In this document: positions 39,480 to 48,519 of the stretch, one piece after another | How positions within the stretch are numbered: position 1 is the first letter of the stretch | How the letters are laid out: each line of letters opens with the position of its first letter | From: Alnus glutinosa | Taxonomy: Eukaryota > Streptophyta > Magnoliopsida > Fagales > Betulaceae | Assembly (NCBI RefSeq): GCF_958979055.1 | Contig: NC_084887.1 | Location: 36,000,620-36,064,619 of the forward strand | Length of the DNA stretch: 64,000 bases | Direction of reading: 5' to 3' | Notes under the pieces: generated by a model | Databases searched by the model: none | What the model saw: only the letters and a program-made list of their open reading frames with translations | What the model was told of the DNA's origin: nothing | Made by a program: the position numbers and the translations under genes

Positions 39480-42400
39480 AGAAGAAGAAAGCTTGAAAAA
39501 GAAAGCTGGAACCCAAGAGTGAAGAAGATGGAAAAATGCTGGCAAGGAAAGGTGAAGAGTCAGTCATCATGGACCATCTGGCGTGAGACTCAAGGAGCCA
39601 GGCATCTGATGAGTTCAAATCTCCAGGTATACGTGGCAGCAGGTGGTGAGAGATGTGAAATTGTGGAGGACAACTCATGCGCAATAAGAGAATTCTAGAA
39701 TTCCCAGAGATGAGTTGCGTGACTTGCGTCTCATGTTGCCTTGCTCGGCATTTTGGTCTACCTACGTAGTCTTCAAACGTAGTGGATCACGATTTTGGAG
39801 TTGGACACAATATATTACATTTTCAGTCTATTCAGACATGCTCACGTTTTAACATGATAAAGACTTTAATAAATAACACCATTTACATTTAATGAAATAA
39901 AATGTTCTTAGCAATATTTTATTAAAATTTGACTAAAAAGTATTTCAAAGGAGTTCAAATTTAAAAAAGGGTTTGGATATTTTTAATAATACACACACAC
40001 ACACACACACACACATACGCTGTTAAAGTATTAATTAAATGATTAAATTTGTCTATTCTTTTCAGCTTAAACTTTGGGACAAGTGGTGATTTAACATGGT
40101 ATCAAAGCAGAGATCCTGAGTTCGAACCCTATCTCTTTCATTTACCTCCAATTTCAATTAAATATTCCACGTGTTGGGTCTCACCTATTAAAAGGGAGCT
40201 TGAGCCTACACGTGATGGGGAGTGTTAAAGTATTAATTAAATGATTAAATTTACCTCTTCCTATCAGCTTAAGTTTTTGGGACAAGTGGTGATTTAACAT
40301 ATACATACGAGTCGAACCTTAATAAGCAAGTCGATTACTATACGAGCGAGTTCACGAACATTAACCGAGTTGAGTCGAGTTTATACGAATTTGTATCATT
40401 TAATAATCGAACATAGTTTTGTGTTCACGAACAGCTCATTTAATAATCGAGTTTAGCACGAATCGAGTTTAGTTGAGTCGATCCCGAGTAAGCTCACGAA
40501 TAGCTCAGCTCGTTTACACCCTTATAAAAAAATGCTAGGATAGTAAACAGAAACAAAGAAGAAATAGACAGCTTACCTTGACTTTTTTGATCATTTCAGA
40601 GTTAATTTCAATATGGTGATCATCAACAATATGGTCAATCAACTTCACTGACATTTCTTCATGAGACCTAGAAACCAGATGAAAAAACATATGAAAAATA
40701 TGCCTCCAAAAGAAAATCAAGAAGTAGGAAGTCGCTAAAGCATAGAAAAAAAGTTTCAGCTATTTTTATCTTTTAATGGGAAACAACACTATAATAGATA
40801 AGATACAGAAAGAAAATACATTTTGCCTAGAAAGGTAAAGGGAGATAAATGCATTCCAGTAAAACATACCAATGACCATCAAGTACCCGAGGAAGAAATT
40901 CACGTTCAAACAAGTGACTGAAAGGCCCATGGCCCACATCATGCAGAAGCCCTACAATTTGTATGAACAAAAAAGCAGACTCAGTTGACAAAAAATACAA
41001 GCAGCATGCCAGAAGCACAATTCATTACCTGCAAGTTTCACAGTTTGAATATCAAAGGGCTCAATACCAAGCTCTGAACCCTGCAATAATAGCAAGCATT
41101 CATACAGACCATCGCCAAATTCATCAAATTATGTGTTTACAAGTTAGTATAGAAAACAATTTTATACCTGATAATTTTTAAGCTTTTGAACAGCTTCACC
41201 GGCAAGCCAATACACCCCAAGAGAATGTTCAAATCTTGAATGCATGGCACCTGGATAAACCAGGTGTGCCACACCTGAAACACATGAAACATTTGACAAG
41301 TAAGCAAGTTTGAGTTTCATGCTAGAGAAGTTTTTGAGAAGAGTTTGAATGCTTCTTTTATTTCTCTTATTCCTAAGACTCCAGGAGCCTTGTCTCTCAA
41401 AGATTTCCGGCCTATTAGCCTTGTAGGAGGTATCTACAAGATTATTGCTAAAGTCTTGGCCAACAGATTGAAGACGGTCATGGATAAGGTTATCTCCAAA
41501 TCCCAGAGTGCGTTCATCAAAGGGAGGCAGATTCTTGATCCAATCCTTATTGCGAATGAATGCCTTGATAGTCGTATTAAATCAAGGGAGCCGGGAGTCG
41601 TTTGCAAAATGGATTTAGAAAAAGCTTATGATCACGTCAATTGGGATTTTCTGTTGTATATGTTGAGGAGATGCGGCTTTGGGGGTAAGTGGTGTTTGTG
41701 GATAGCTCGGTGCATTTCTTCTGCAAAGTTTTCGGTGCTAGTTAATGGCTCACCATATGGCTTTTTCAGCAGCTCGCGAGGCCTTAGGCAAGGAGACCCT
41801 TTGTCCCCCCTGTTGTTTGTGTTTGTTATGGAGGCGTTGAGTCGGATGATTACTGCGGCAGTGAGTGGGGGTGTGTTGGATGGTTTCAGAGTGGGCGATG
41901 CTTCTTTTTCCCATCTTTTGTTCGCTGATGACACTTTGATTTTCTGTGATGCAAGCTCCTCAAAGATTCGGTCTTTGCGAGGTCTCTTGCTCTTATTTGA
42001 GGCTGTATCGGGTCTTAAGGTTAACTTGGCCAAATCCAGCATTATTCCAGTGGGGAATGTCGCTCATGTGGGAAGGTTAGCCGAGATTTTAGAGTGTGAA
42101 GTTGCTCATTTGCCTGTGATGTATCTGGGTCTTCCATTGGGGGCTCCTTACAAGTCTATTCGTATCTGGGATGGAGTTATTGAGAAGGTTGAAAAACGGT
42201 TGGCTAGTTGGAAAAGGTTATACCTCTCTAAGGGAGGGAGAGTGACCCTTATCATGAGTACGCTCTCTAACTTGCCTACGTACTACATGTCTTTGTTCCC
42301 TATACCGGTGAGTGTTGCTTCTCGCATTGAGAAGTTGCAACGCGATTTTCTTTGGGGTGGAATGGGTGAAGATTTTAAATACCATTTGGTGAGTTGGGAG

Positions 42401-45006
42401 AAGGTTTGTACTCCTATTTCGAATGGGGGGCTGGGCATTAGGAAGTTGGTTCAGTTCAATCGAGCATTGCTAGGTAAATGGTTATGGCGTTTTGGCATGG
42501 ATAGAGATGCTTGGTGGAGAGTCGCGGTGGATTCCAAATATGGAAGTTTGTGGGGTGGGTGGTGCTCCCGAGAGGTTGCTGGGGCGTTTGGAGTAGGGTT
42601 GTGGAAGTTTATAAGGAAAGGATGGGAGAATTTCTCCAAATTCCTTAGATTTGAGGTGGGGGATGGGAGCAGGATTAGATTTTGGCATGACTTGTGGTGT
42701 GGAGATTCGATTCTGAAAGAAGTGTTTCCTGATCTCTTTGGCATTGCTCGGGTGAAGGATGCGTCAGTGGCTGATAATTTGGAGAGTTTGGGTGGGTCCA
42801 TTCAATGGAACGTGAGCTTTATTAGAGAGGCTCATGATTGGGAAGTCGATGTTTTTGTCTCTTTCTTCCAGGTGCTGGGCGCTACCAAGGTGAACTTTGA
42901 GAGGGCTGATTGTCTCAAATGGGTCCCGTCCAAGAAAGGTGTGTTCGGGGTGAAGTCATATTTTGGTTCTATGATGGGTTCTGGAGGTACGTGGTTCCCA
43001 TGGAAGTGTGTGTGGCGGTCTCAGGCTCCCCCGAGGGCAGCCTTCTTCACTTGGTCTGTAGCTCTAGGCAGAATTCTTACCTTGGACAATCTTAGGAAGA
43101 GGCACATAATTATTGTGGATAGATGTTGTCTTTGCAAGCGGGATGGGGAATCAGTGGACCATATCCTTCTGCATTGCGATCTAGCCTCAACTCTTTGGAA
43201 CAACATTTTCTCCCGCTTTGGTATTTCGTGGGTCATGCCTAGGAGTGTGCTTGACTTAGTTGCTTGTTGGTGGAAGTCTGGGAGATCTGGGAGCGCTACT
43301 TCATGGAAGATGGTGCCTATTTGCCTTTTTTGGTGTATTTGGAGAGAGAGAAACCTTAGGTATTTTGAGAATTTAGAGAGCTCCCTAGAGGAGGTGCTAG
43401 AGTTGTTTCTCCATACCTTGTATGTCTGGTCGATGGCTTATTTGTACCCTTTATCTATCAGCTTTGCTGAATTTCTTGCTTCTTTTTCGCTTTCTAGTTA
43501 GGTGTTTCCTGTTGTATACTTCTAGTGTACGTAGGGGCGCCTTACGCTTTCAATAAAACTATCATTACTTATCAAAAAAAAAGTAAGCAAGTTTGATCTC
43601 TACTCAAAGATAACAAGTATCTTTTTCCTTTTTTCTTTTTCAAATTTTTTGATAAAATCTTGATGCTCTGAATATAATAGAGTTACACTCAACATCAAAG
43701 GAATCACAGTGTCAATATAAGCACGGATATCTACTCAAGTGTAGAGACAACCTAACAACAAATATAGCTCCCTAGTTATATACTACATACAACTGTCAGG
43801 GAGGGGAGGGAAAAGAGGGAGGATAAGAACCACTATATTATCATGGCCAAATGCACACACCTAGTCACACACTCAAACACACATATAGACACACTATAGG
43901 CCTAATACACCCAAATAAAGCTCCTTACTTATTTACTACATACAACGGTCAGGGTGAGGGAAAAAAGATGGAGGATAAAAATCAATGTAGGTGAAGCAAA
44001 CTTTTACAATCGAATCACTGCTTTCAACCAATGGAAATTGTTTATGGCATTCAATCAGAATAAAGAATTCTGCACAGGGTGTTACATTCTATACAAGTAG
44101 TTGATAACTCCCAAATCTGTGAAAAACAACATTCACTAACCAAACCAAATGACCACATATTAATTTCAAATTTCTAGAGCCAATGTTAAAATATTTATTA
44201 AATAATTAAATTCACAATTTTCTATCGGCTTAAGCTTTCGGGATAACTAGTGGAGCAAGTGTCCTAAGTTCGAATTGTGTCTATGTAATTTCAATTGAAT
44301 ATTTTAAGCCTTGGGTGCCATTTTTTGATAGAGACTTTGAGCCCACGTATTACGAGAGTATTAGAATATTAATTAAATGATTAAATTCACCATTTTCTAT
44401 TGATATTTAACAGCCAAGGCCTCAAATAATGGATGGGAGAAAAGGCAAGCAACCTCACCTAGCTGTTTCAGGTCACGAAGCCTGCGATATGGAAATCAAA
44501 TCAAATCAAATAACCCAAAAATAAAAACTGCATGCAATGACAAGAGCACAGAGTAAATGTACTGAGAAAAATAACAAAAAAAAAAAAAAAATTAACTTGC
44601 CTTTGAAACTGCTGGGTATCAATAAACTTCAAAGATAGCTGCGTCCAATAGAATAACATAGTGATTAAACTAAATACCCTTTAAGTGAATATCATCAAGC
44701 CAATAACATTTTTTCTTATTTCCTTTTTCAGCACAAAATTTAACACCAATATCTAGCATTGCACTATGTACAAAAACGAAGAGAAGTAATAAACGATAAT
44801 GAATAATGTATCAAAATCCTCCGACCGAACACAGCCAACGAAAAGCCAAAAAAGAAAAAGAAAAAGGAATATATGAAAAATACGGGATCGAGGTAAATGT
44901 TGCCGTGGACGTTGTCGTGGACGTGCTTGGAGAGCCTGAGATCTTGGGAGGAAGCGAAGCTGTACATTGGGGACAGACAGAGGTCATCGTCGCAATAAGC
45001 TCCCAT
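35978..45006 (-). CDS. VEN4: SAMHD1-type HD-domain phosphohydrolase (VENOSA4-like), 470 aa
   Basis: Nineteen minus-strand exons join in phase: 45006-44884, 44638-44601, 44481-44459, 41274-41168, 41080-41029, 40951-40870, 40667-40577, 38549-38511, 38367-38300, 38197-38135, 37991-37936, 37852-37779, 37680-37588, 37496-37395, 37203-37123, 37012-36921, 36801-36786, 36281-36171 and 36079-35978. Metal-site motifs of the HD superfamily are visible: YPGAMHSRFEHSLG, LLHDVGHGPFSH and VDKFDYIIRDCRACGLG. Human SAMHD1 is a dNTP triphosphohydrolase; Arabidopsis VEN4 is its counterpart, linked to dNTP balance and chloroplast development. The start gives MGAYCDDDL, the family N-terminus; an in-frame upstream Met (45123) would add a low-complexity leader. 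Exons 3 (23 nt) and 17 (16 nt) are micro-exons, and intron 2 uses a GC donor (AG/GCAAGT). Introns 3 and 7 carry a LINE plus a TRIM, and a hAT-like element. No coding lesion is seen. Confidence 0.93.
39437..39476. repeat. (GA)n microsatellite
   Basis: About 40 bp of GA repeats followed by GAA repeats, inside the hAT-like element. Confidence 0.95.
39991..40014. repeat. (AC)12 microsatellite
   Basis: 24 bp of AC repeats immediately left of the TRIM copy at 40021. Confidence 0.95.
40021..40299 (+). mobile_element. Complete TRIM retroelement, 279 bp
   Basis: Two 76/77-bp LTRs (40021-40096, 40223-40299) start TGTTAAAGTATTAATTAAAT and end GATTTAACA. The 5' LTR is followed directly by TGGTATCAAAGC (primer-binding site) and the 3' LTR is preceded by GATGGGGAG (polypurine tract). 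The internal part is 126 bp with no ORF. The target duplication is unclear because the flank is a microsatellite. This is the clearest single unit of the family here. Confidence 0.88.
41314..43580 (+). mobile_element. Recent 5'-truncated LINE in intron 3 of the HD gene
   Basis: The element is bounded by perfect 16-bp target duplications AAGTAAGCAAGTTTGA (41298-41313 and 43581-43596), ends in an A tail, and has AATAAA near 43551. Its 5' end falls inside the ORF2 reading frame. It is antisense to the host gene. Perfect duplications and an undamaged frame indicate a recent insertion. Confidence 0.95.
41345..43501 (+). CDS. LINE ORF2 C-terminal part: reverse transcriptase and zinc-binding region, 718 codons
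   Basis: Open frame without stops; coding similarity starts upstream of the first Met, at the element's left edge, so the Met at 41345 is not the natural start. RT blocks visible: FISLIPK, DFRPISLVGGIYKIIAKVLANRL, QSAFIKGRQILD, MDLEKAYDHVNW, GLRQGDPLSPLLF and the catalytic HLLFADDTLIF. The C-terminal zf-RVT region has FGVKSYF, WKCVWRSQAPPRAAFFTW and the Cys/His cluster CCLCKR...HILLHC. There is no RNase H domain and the endonuclease domain is missing by truncation. It encodes retrotransposition machinery, not a host function. Confidence 0.92.
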   Translation: MNASFISLIPKTPGALSLKDFRPISLVGGIYKIIAKVLANRLKTVMDKVISKSQSAFIKGRQILDPILIANECLDSRIKSREPGVVCKMDLEKAYDHVNWDFLLYMLRRCGFGGKWCLWIARCISSAKFSVLVNGSPYGFFSSSRGLRQGDPLSPLLFVFVMEALSRMITAAVSGGVLDGFRVGDASFSHLLFADDTLIFCDASSSKIRSLRGLLLLFEAVSGLKVNLAKSSIIPVGNVAHVGRLAEILECEVAHLPVMYLGLPLGAPYKSIRIWDGVIEKVEKRLASWKRLYLSKGGRVTLIMSTLSNLPTYYMSLFPIPVSVASRIEKLQRDFLWGGMGEDFKYHLVSWEKVCTPISNGGLGIRKLVQFNRALLGKWLWRFGMDRDAWWRVAVDSKYGSLWGGWCSREVAGAFGVGLWKFIRKGWENFSKFLRFEVGDGSRIRFWHDLWCGDSILKEVFPDLFGIARVKDASVADNLESLGGSIQWNVSFIREAHDWEVDVFVSFFQVLGATKVNFERADCLKWVPSKKGVFGVKSYFGSMMGSGGTWFPWKCVWRSQAPPRAAFFTWSVALGRILTLDNLRKRHIIIVDRCCLCKRDGESVDHILLHCDLASTLWNNIFSRFGISWVMPRSVLDLVACWWKSGRSGSATSWKMVPICLFWCIWRERNLRYFENLESSLEEVLELFLHTLYVWSMAYLYPLSISFAEFLASFSLSS
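44184..44412 (+). mobile_element. TRIM copy in intron 3 of the HD gene
   Basis: The left end TGTTAAAATATT and right end ATATTTAACA are bounded by a perfect 5-bp duplication GCCAA (44179-44183 and 44413-44417). Both LTRs have internal deletions and the primer-binding site is lost. The internal sequence (CCTAAGTTCGAA, GAGCCCACGT) matches the other copies. Confidence 0.8.
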
Positions 45007-45370
45007 TGCCTTTTCTCTTTCTCTCTCACTTTCGTCTTTCTTCTTCTCTCGCTCTCGCACTTTACTCTGCCTCGCTCCCGCAGAGTGGGATTTATTAGGG
45101 GTTTTGATTCTTTTTTTGAACACAACATTCTCTGCAATTTGGCTATTTTATTATTATTTGGAATTCTTACTTTATAAAATTAATTTCTATTATTAAGTAG
45201 TCCCGTCCCCTGATTCTTATATTATAATTTTTTTGAAAAAAGTGTTTATTAAGATATAAATACGAAAAATACGATGGTTCTCTTTGTTAATGTTTTTTAA
45301 AGGATATTTGTTGTTTTTTAAATGAACAAAAAAAAAATAAAAATTGTTATGATGTTACAAGACTACATTA
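45007..45370. other. Upstream region of the HD-domain gene
   Basis: CT/GA-rich leader sequence (45010-45075) upstream of the minus-strand start, then AT-rich DNA. No other gene. Confidence 0.5.
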
Positions 45371-46235
45371 GGCCATCTCCAACAGAGTTGCTATTTTAAC
45401 CGAAAGAGTTAAATTTGACTATTATCAGCACTTTCTCTTCTCCAGCAGAATAGCTAGTTTAGCCAAAATTGTAAACACATGAACAATGAATAGCCAATGT
45501 TGCATATTTACTGTTCATCTGTTTACAATTTTTTTATTAATATTTTCTCACTCTCCCTCTCTGTTAATCCACCGCATCCCTCTCCCTAACTACGCGCCAT
45601 ATCCACACCTTCTTCTCGGCTGGGTCTCGAATGCGGGGAAGAGACCGAGTTGCCGACGAGTTCTGGGAAGGTCCACTGCAAGTTGTTTAGGTAACACCAA
45701 AGACTCAGCCGTGGGGGAAAGGGCTTCTGGCAAACTGCGCGCCATACCCACAACTCCAAAACTAGACGCTGCCACCTTCTCGATTGGGTTTGGAATGTGG
45801 TGATGAGACAACTTTCGACAAATTCGTGGAAGGACCATCAAAAATTCCTTAACACTCTGATCTTGGCAAGTTCTCGGAAGGACCACCGGCGAATTCTAGC
45901 CATCCAATTGACGCAAACACCTCCTTTTTGGCGGGGGATGGGTGACGACGAGAATGGCCACCCCCGAGAAGGGCCACCCTTTGGGGCTGGAGCTTGAGGC
46001 ATGTGTGTCTGGTTGAGTCCGTTTCCGACCACAAGGAGGGTTTGTTCCAGCCTCTTCATCGTCCAGCAGAGGATGAGGAGAAAAAAATAATAAATAAAGA
46101 ATGACAAATAATATTTAAATGAAAGTAGAGAGTATAATAGAGAATCTGTTGCAGTAAATATAAGAAAAACAATAGTTAAAGTAAAGAGTTGTACTTTTTC
46201 AACAGCTATTATAATTTTTGCTGCTGGAGATGGCC
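45371..46235. mobile_element. Non-autonomous PIF/Harbinger-like element, 865 bp
   Basis: Terminal inverted repeats GGCCATCTCCAACAG and CTGCTGGAGATGGCC (14 of 15 match) are flanked by TTA (45368-45370 and 46236-46238), the 3-bp duplication typical of PIF/Harbinger. No transposase ORF; the short internal ORFs are not credible. Confidence 0.85.
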
Positions 46236-46849
46236 TTATATGGTGAACTTTTATTTGCCCCTAATTAGCTTTTTGGGTATTACACGTGCTTGATGACTAG
46301 TGTGACATTTTTAACTTATATTCATTCATAACATAGAAATTGATGTGACATTGCCACAACAACAACAATAACAATAACAATTAAATTAAATTGTTTAATA
46401 ATTAACATAATAAGTATCATATGAATTTATAAATTGATGTAATAATTCACGTGACACCACCACTTCAGCAACAATCAAATTTAATTATTTATTAGCTGAC
46501 ATTTAAGCAACATCGACTTAATATAGGTAGGTCGAAGAGCATTCCTAGTAAGCTTTCTAAATTTTAGTTCAAAAATTTATTTTTTTAATTTTATCTGTCA
46601 CTTTTTAAAAGCTTCTTGTATCAAATTCTCTAAATATTTTTCTATTTTAAATAGAAATTATTTTTTATTGATTTTGAGAGTAACCACTTTAACTACCATA
46701 AAAAATTACTTCAAAATGAATAAAATAAATTTAATCAAGAAAAAAATATTCACAAAATAAATCTATCAACTCAAGTATAAACCGTCAATATTACCTTCCG
46801 TTAAGAAGAAAGAAGAAGAAGAAGAAAAAAGAAAAAAAAAAAAAAAAAG
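46236..46849. other. Intergenic, AT-rich
   Basis: No gene. A segment from about 46535 (GAGCATTCCTAGTAAGCT) resembles, in inverted orientation, a segment ending near 54435, suggesting a shared small MITE family. It ends in an A/G-rich tract that abuts the LINE. Confidence 0.45.
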
Positions 46850-46956
46850 CACAGTCATAGTCCTCTCTCTTGGGGCTGGGTTTCTCTAGCGTAGCCAAGA
46901 GGAGAGTGTGATAGTCCCTGGCGTCCTCGTGCTGCTAGGAGGTTCTTATAGTCGTC

Positions 46957-48519
46957 TTGGGCCTGGTCAAGTCCCCTGTCTTGATCAAGTCAGAGATGGA
47001 GGAGTTAGTCGAGAAGTTAGGGGAGGATATGAGATTATTGGCAGGTGAGAAGGCGAGCATTGTGATCACAGAGGATGACACGGCAGACCAGAGACTAAGA
47101 AATGGTCGTTGTCTGATTGGGCGCATTATGTCCGAAAGAAGAGTCCAAAAGGAGGCTTTCAGGGCTTTTATGGCTCGGCTGTGGAAAACTACAGGGAAAG
47201 TGGCTTTCAAGGAACTAGAGGACAACTTTTGGCTTTTAGAGTTCTCCTCAGAAGCAGACAAAAAGAGAGTCCAGGAAGGATGCCCGTGGCTTTTTGATAG
47301 GAATATTCTGGTCCTCAAAGAAGTGGAAGAGAGTACCCCGCCAGCTCAAATGGACTTTTCCAAGTCCCCGTGTTGGATTCAGGTTCGAGATATTCCTCTT
47401 ATTTGCATGAATAAAGAAGTGGGAAATAAGATTGGAGAGTCTATAGGGAAAGTCGAGGAGGTGGATGTCTCTGGAGAAGGGACAGGAAGGGGGAATAGCC
47501 TACGAATCAAGGTGCACATAGATATCACCAAGCCTCTGGATAGAGGCCGTGCCCTTTGGCTGAACGGGAAAATGGTCTGGGTCAACTTTAGATATGAAAA
47601 GCTCCCACATTTTTGCTTCAATTGTGGGCGCATCTTCCATAACAAGGAGCAGTGCGGTGATAATAAGGGATCCAGACAGAGAGGCGAGGAGGCCCCAAAA
47701 CTTTGGGGAACTTGGCTCCGAGCAGAAGAGGCGCGGACTACACAGGGAAGAATGTGGCTTGGCAGGGGAAGAATGGGTAGTCCCTTCCGGCCGGAGGTTA
47801 TTGATCAGAGGGGTGATGACAGTGGAGACGATGATGCGTCGGACTTGCAACAAGCGAAGAAGAGGGAAGAGACACCGGACCATCAATGCGGGGATCCCAA
47901 CAAACCTATCAGGGTACATAGCGTTGGGAACGACAACGAAAAGCAGATCTTGCAGACAATCCTGGGGAAAGAGGTGCGGGACACGAAGGCTGCTGAGACA
48001 GGACAATCACAGAGTCCTAATCGGCGATGTGATTTCATGGAGTTAATGATCACTCCAGACCAGCTGGATAAGGCGGTTTACCCTTCGGTCACTGAGGGAG
48101 GCACTATTAAGTCAACTGGGACTAATCCCCAGAAAGATATCGGGGGAGAGCCGGATCAAAATGGGCCAAAATGTGGGCTGTTTGAAGGAAAGCTGGGCAA
48201 TACCCCTCTAGAGGATGGGCCTGGGACGGAGCTGGACCCTCAGGAGCTAGACAGTGGTCACATTATGGAAGAAAACAGAAGGGATAATCAGGGGCATGGA
48301 ATTGGGCCTACCCGCATATGGAAACGAAGGATTCGTTCCCCCTCACTAACCCTAGACCAAACGAAGGGGGGAAAAAGAGACTCAGTGCAAGCAGGATTAG
48401 GCGGGGGGGAGGACTCCACTGAGCTTGGAAAAAAGGTGAGACTGGATGCCGAGACGGTGTTTGACATGGCTTGGGTGGAGGCTGGGTACCAGCCCCGCCA
48501 GGCACAATGGTTCTCTTAA
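46957..48519 (+). CDS. LINE ORF1: DUF4283 / zinc-knuckle nucleic-acid-binding protein, up to 520 aa
   Basis: An intact frame. Residues about 40-185 match the plant DUF4283 domain (GRIMSERRVQKEAFRAFMARLW, NFWLLEFSSEADKKRV, GCPWLFDRNILVL, CWIQVRDIPL). A zinc knuckle follows, CFNCGRIFHNKEQC (CX2CX4HX4C, about residues 223-236). The remainder is hydrophilic and low in similarity. In plant L1 LINEs this protein coats the element RNA. The second Met (46996, MEELVEKLGED) is a plausible alternative start. Confidence 0.9.
   Translation: MGLVKSPVLIKSEMEELVEKLGEDMRLLAGEKASIVITEDDTADQRLRNGRCLIGRIMSERRVQKEAFRAFMARLWKTTGKVAFKELEDNFWLLEFSSEADKKRVQEGCPWLFDRNILVLKEVEESTPPAQMDFSKSPCWIQVRDIPLICMNKEVGNKIGESIGKVEEVDVSGEGTGRGNSLRIKVHIDITKPLDRGRALWLNGKMVWVNFRYEKLPHFCFNCGRIFHNKEQCGDNKGSRQRGEEAPKLWGTWLRAEEARTTQGRMWLGRGRMGSPFRPEVIDQRGDDSGDDDASDLQQAKKREETPDHQCGDPNKPIRVHSVGNDNEKQILQTILGKEVRDTKAAETGQSQSPNRRCDFMELMITPDQLDKAVYPSVTEGGTIKSTGTNPQKDIGGEPDQNGPKCGLFEGKLGNTPLEDGPGTELDPQELDSGHIMEENRRDNQGHGIGPTRIWKRRIRSPSLTLDQTKGGKRDSVQAGLGGGEDSTELGKKVRLDAETVFDMAWVEAGYQPRQAQWFS

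Larger units (their letters stand above)
39003..40524. mobile_element. Non-autonomous hAT-like element in intron 7
   Basis: The left end TAGGGGTGTAAACAAGCC and the inverted right end TAAGGGTGTAAACGAGCT form about 18-bp terminal repeats. Flanking 8-mers TAAAGAAT and TAAAAAAA agree at 6 of 8. The 1.5-kb interior has no transposase. Subterminal DNA is rich in GAGCTCG/CTCGAG words at both ends. It carries a (GA)n tract, an (AC)n tract and a TRIM insertion. Confidence 0.75.

Noticed and set aside
44806..45177. Plus-strand ORF opposite the HD-gene first exon
   Set aside because: Antisense shadow of exon 1 and a low-complexity leader.
46801..46848. Target duplication for the near full-length LINE
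   Set aside because: Both ends abut A/G-rich tracts, so any match there is low-complexity and cannot be told from chance.
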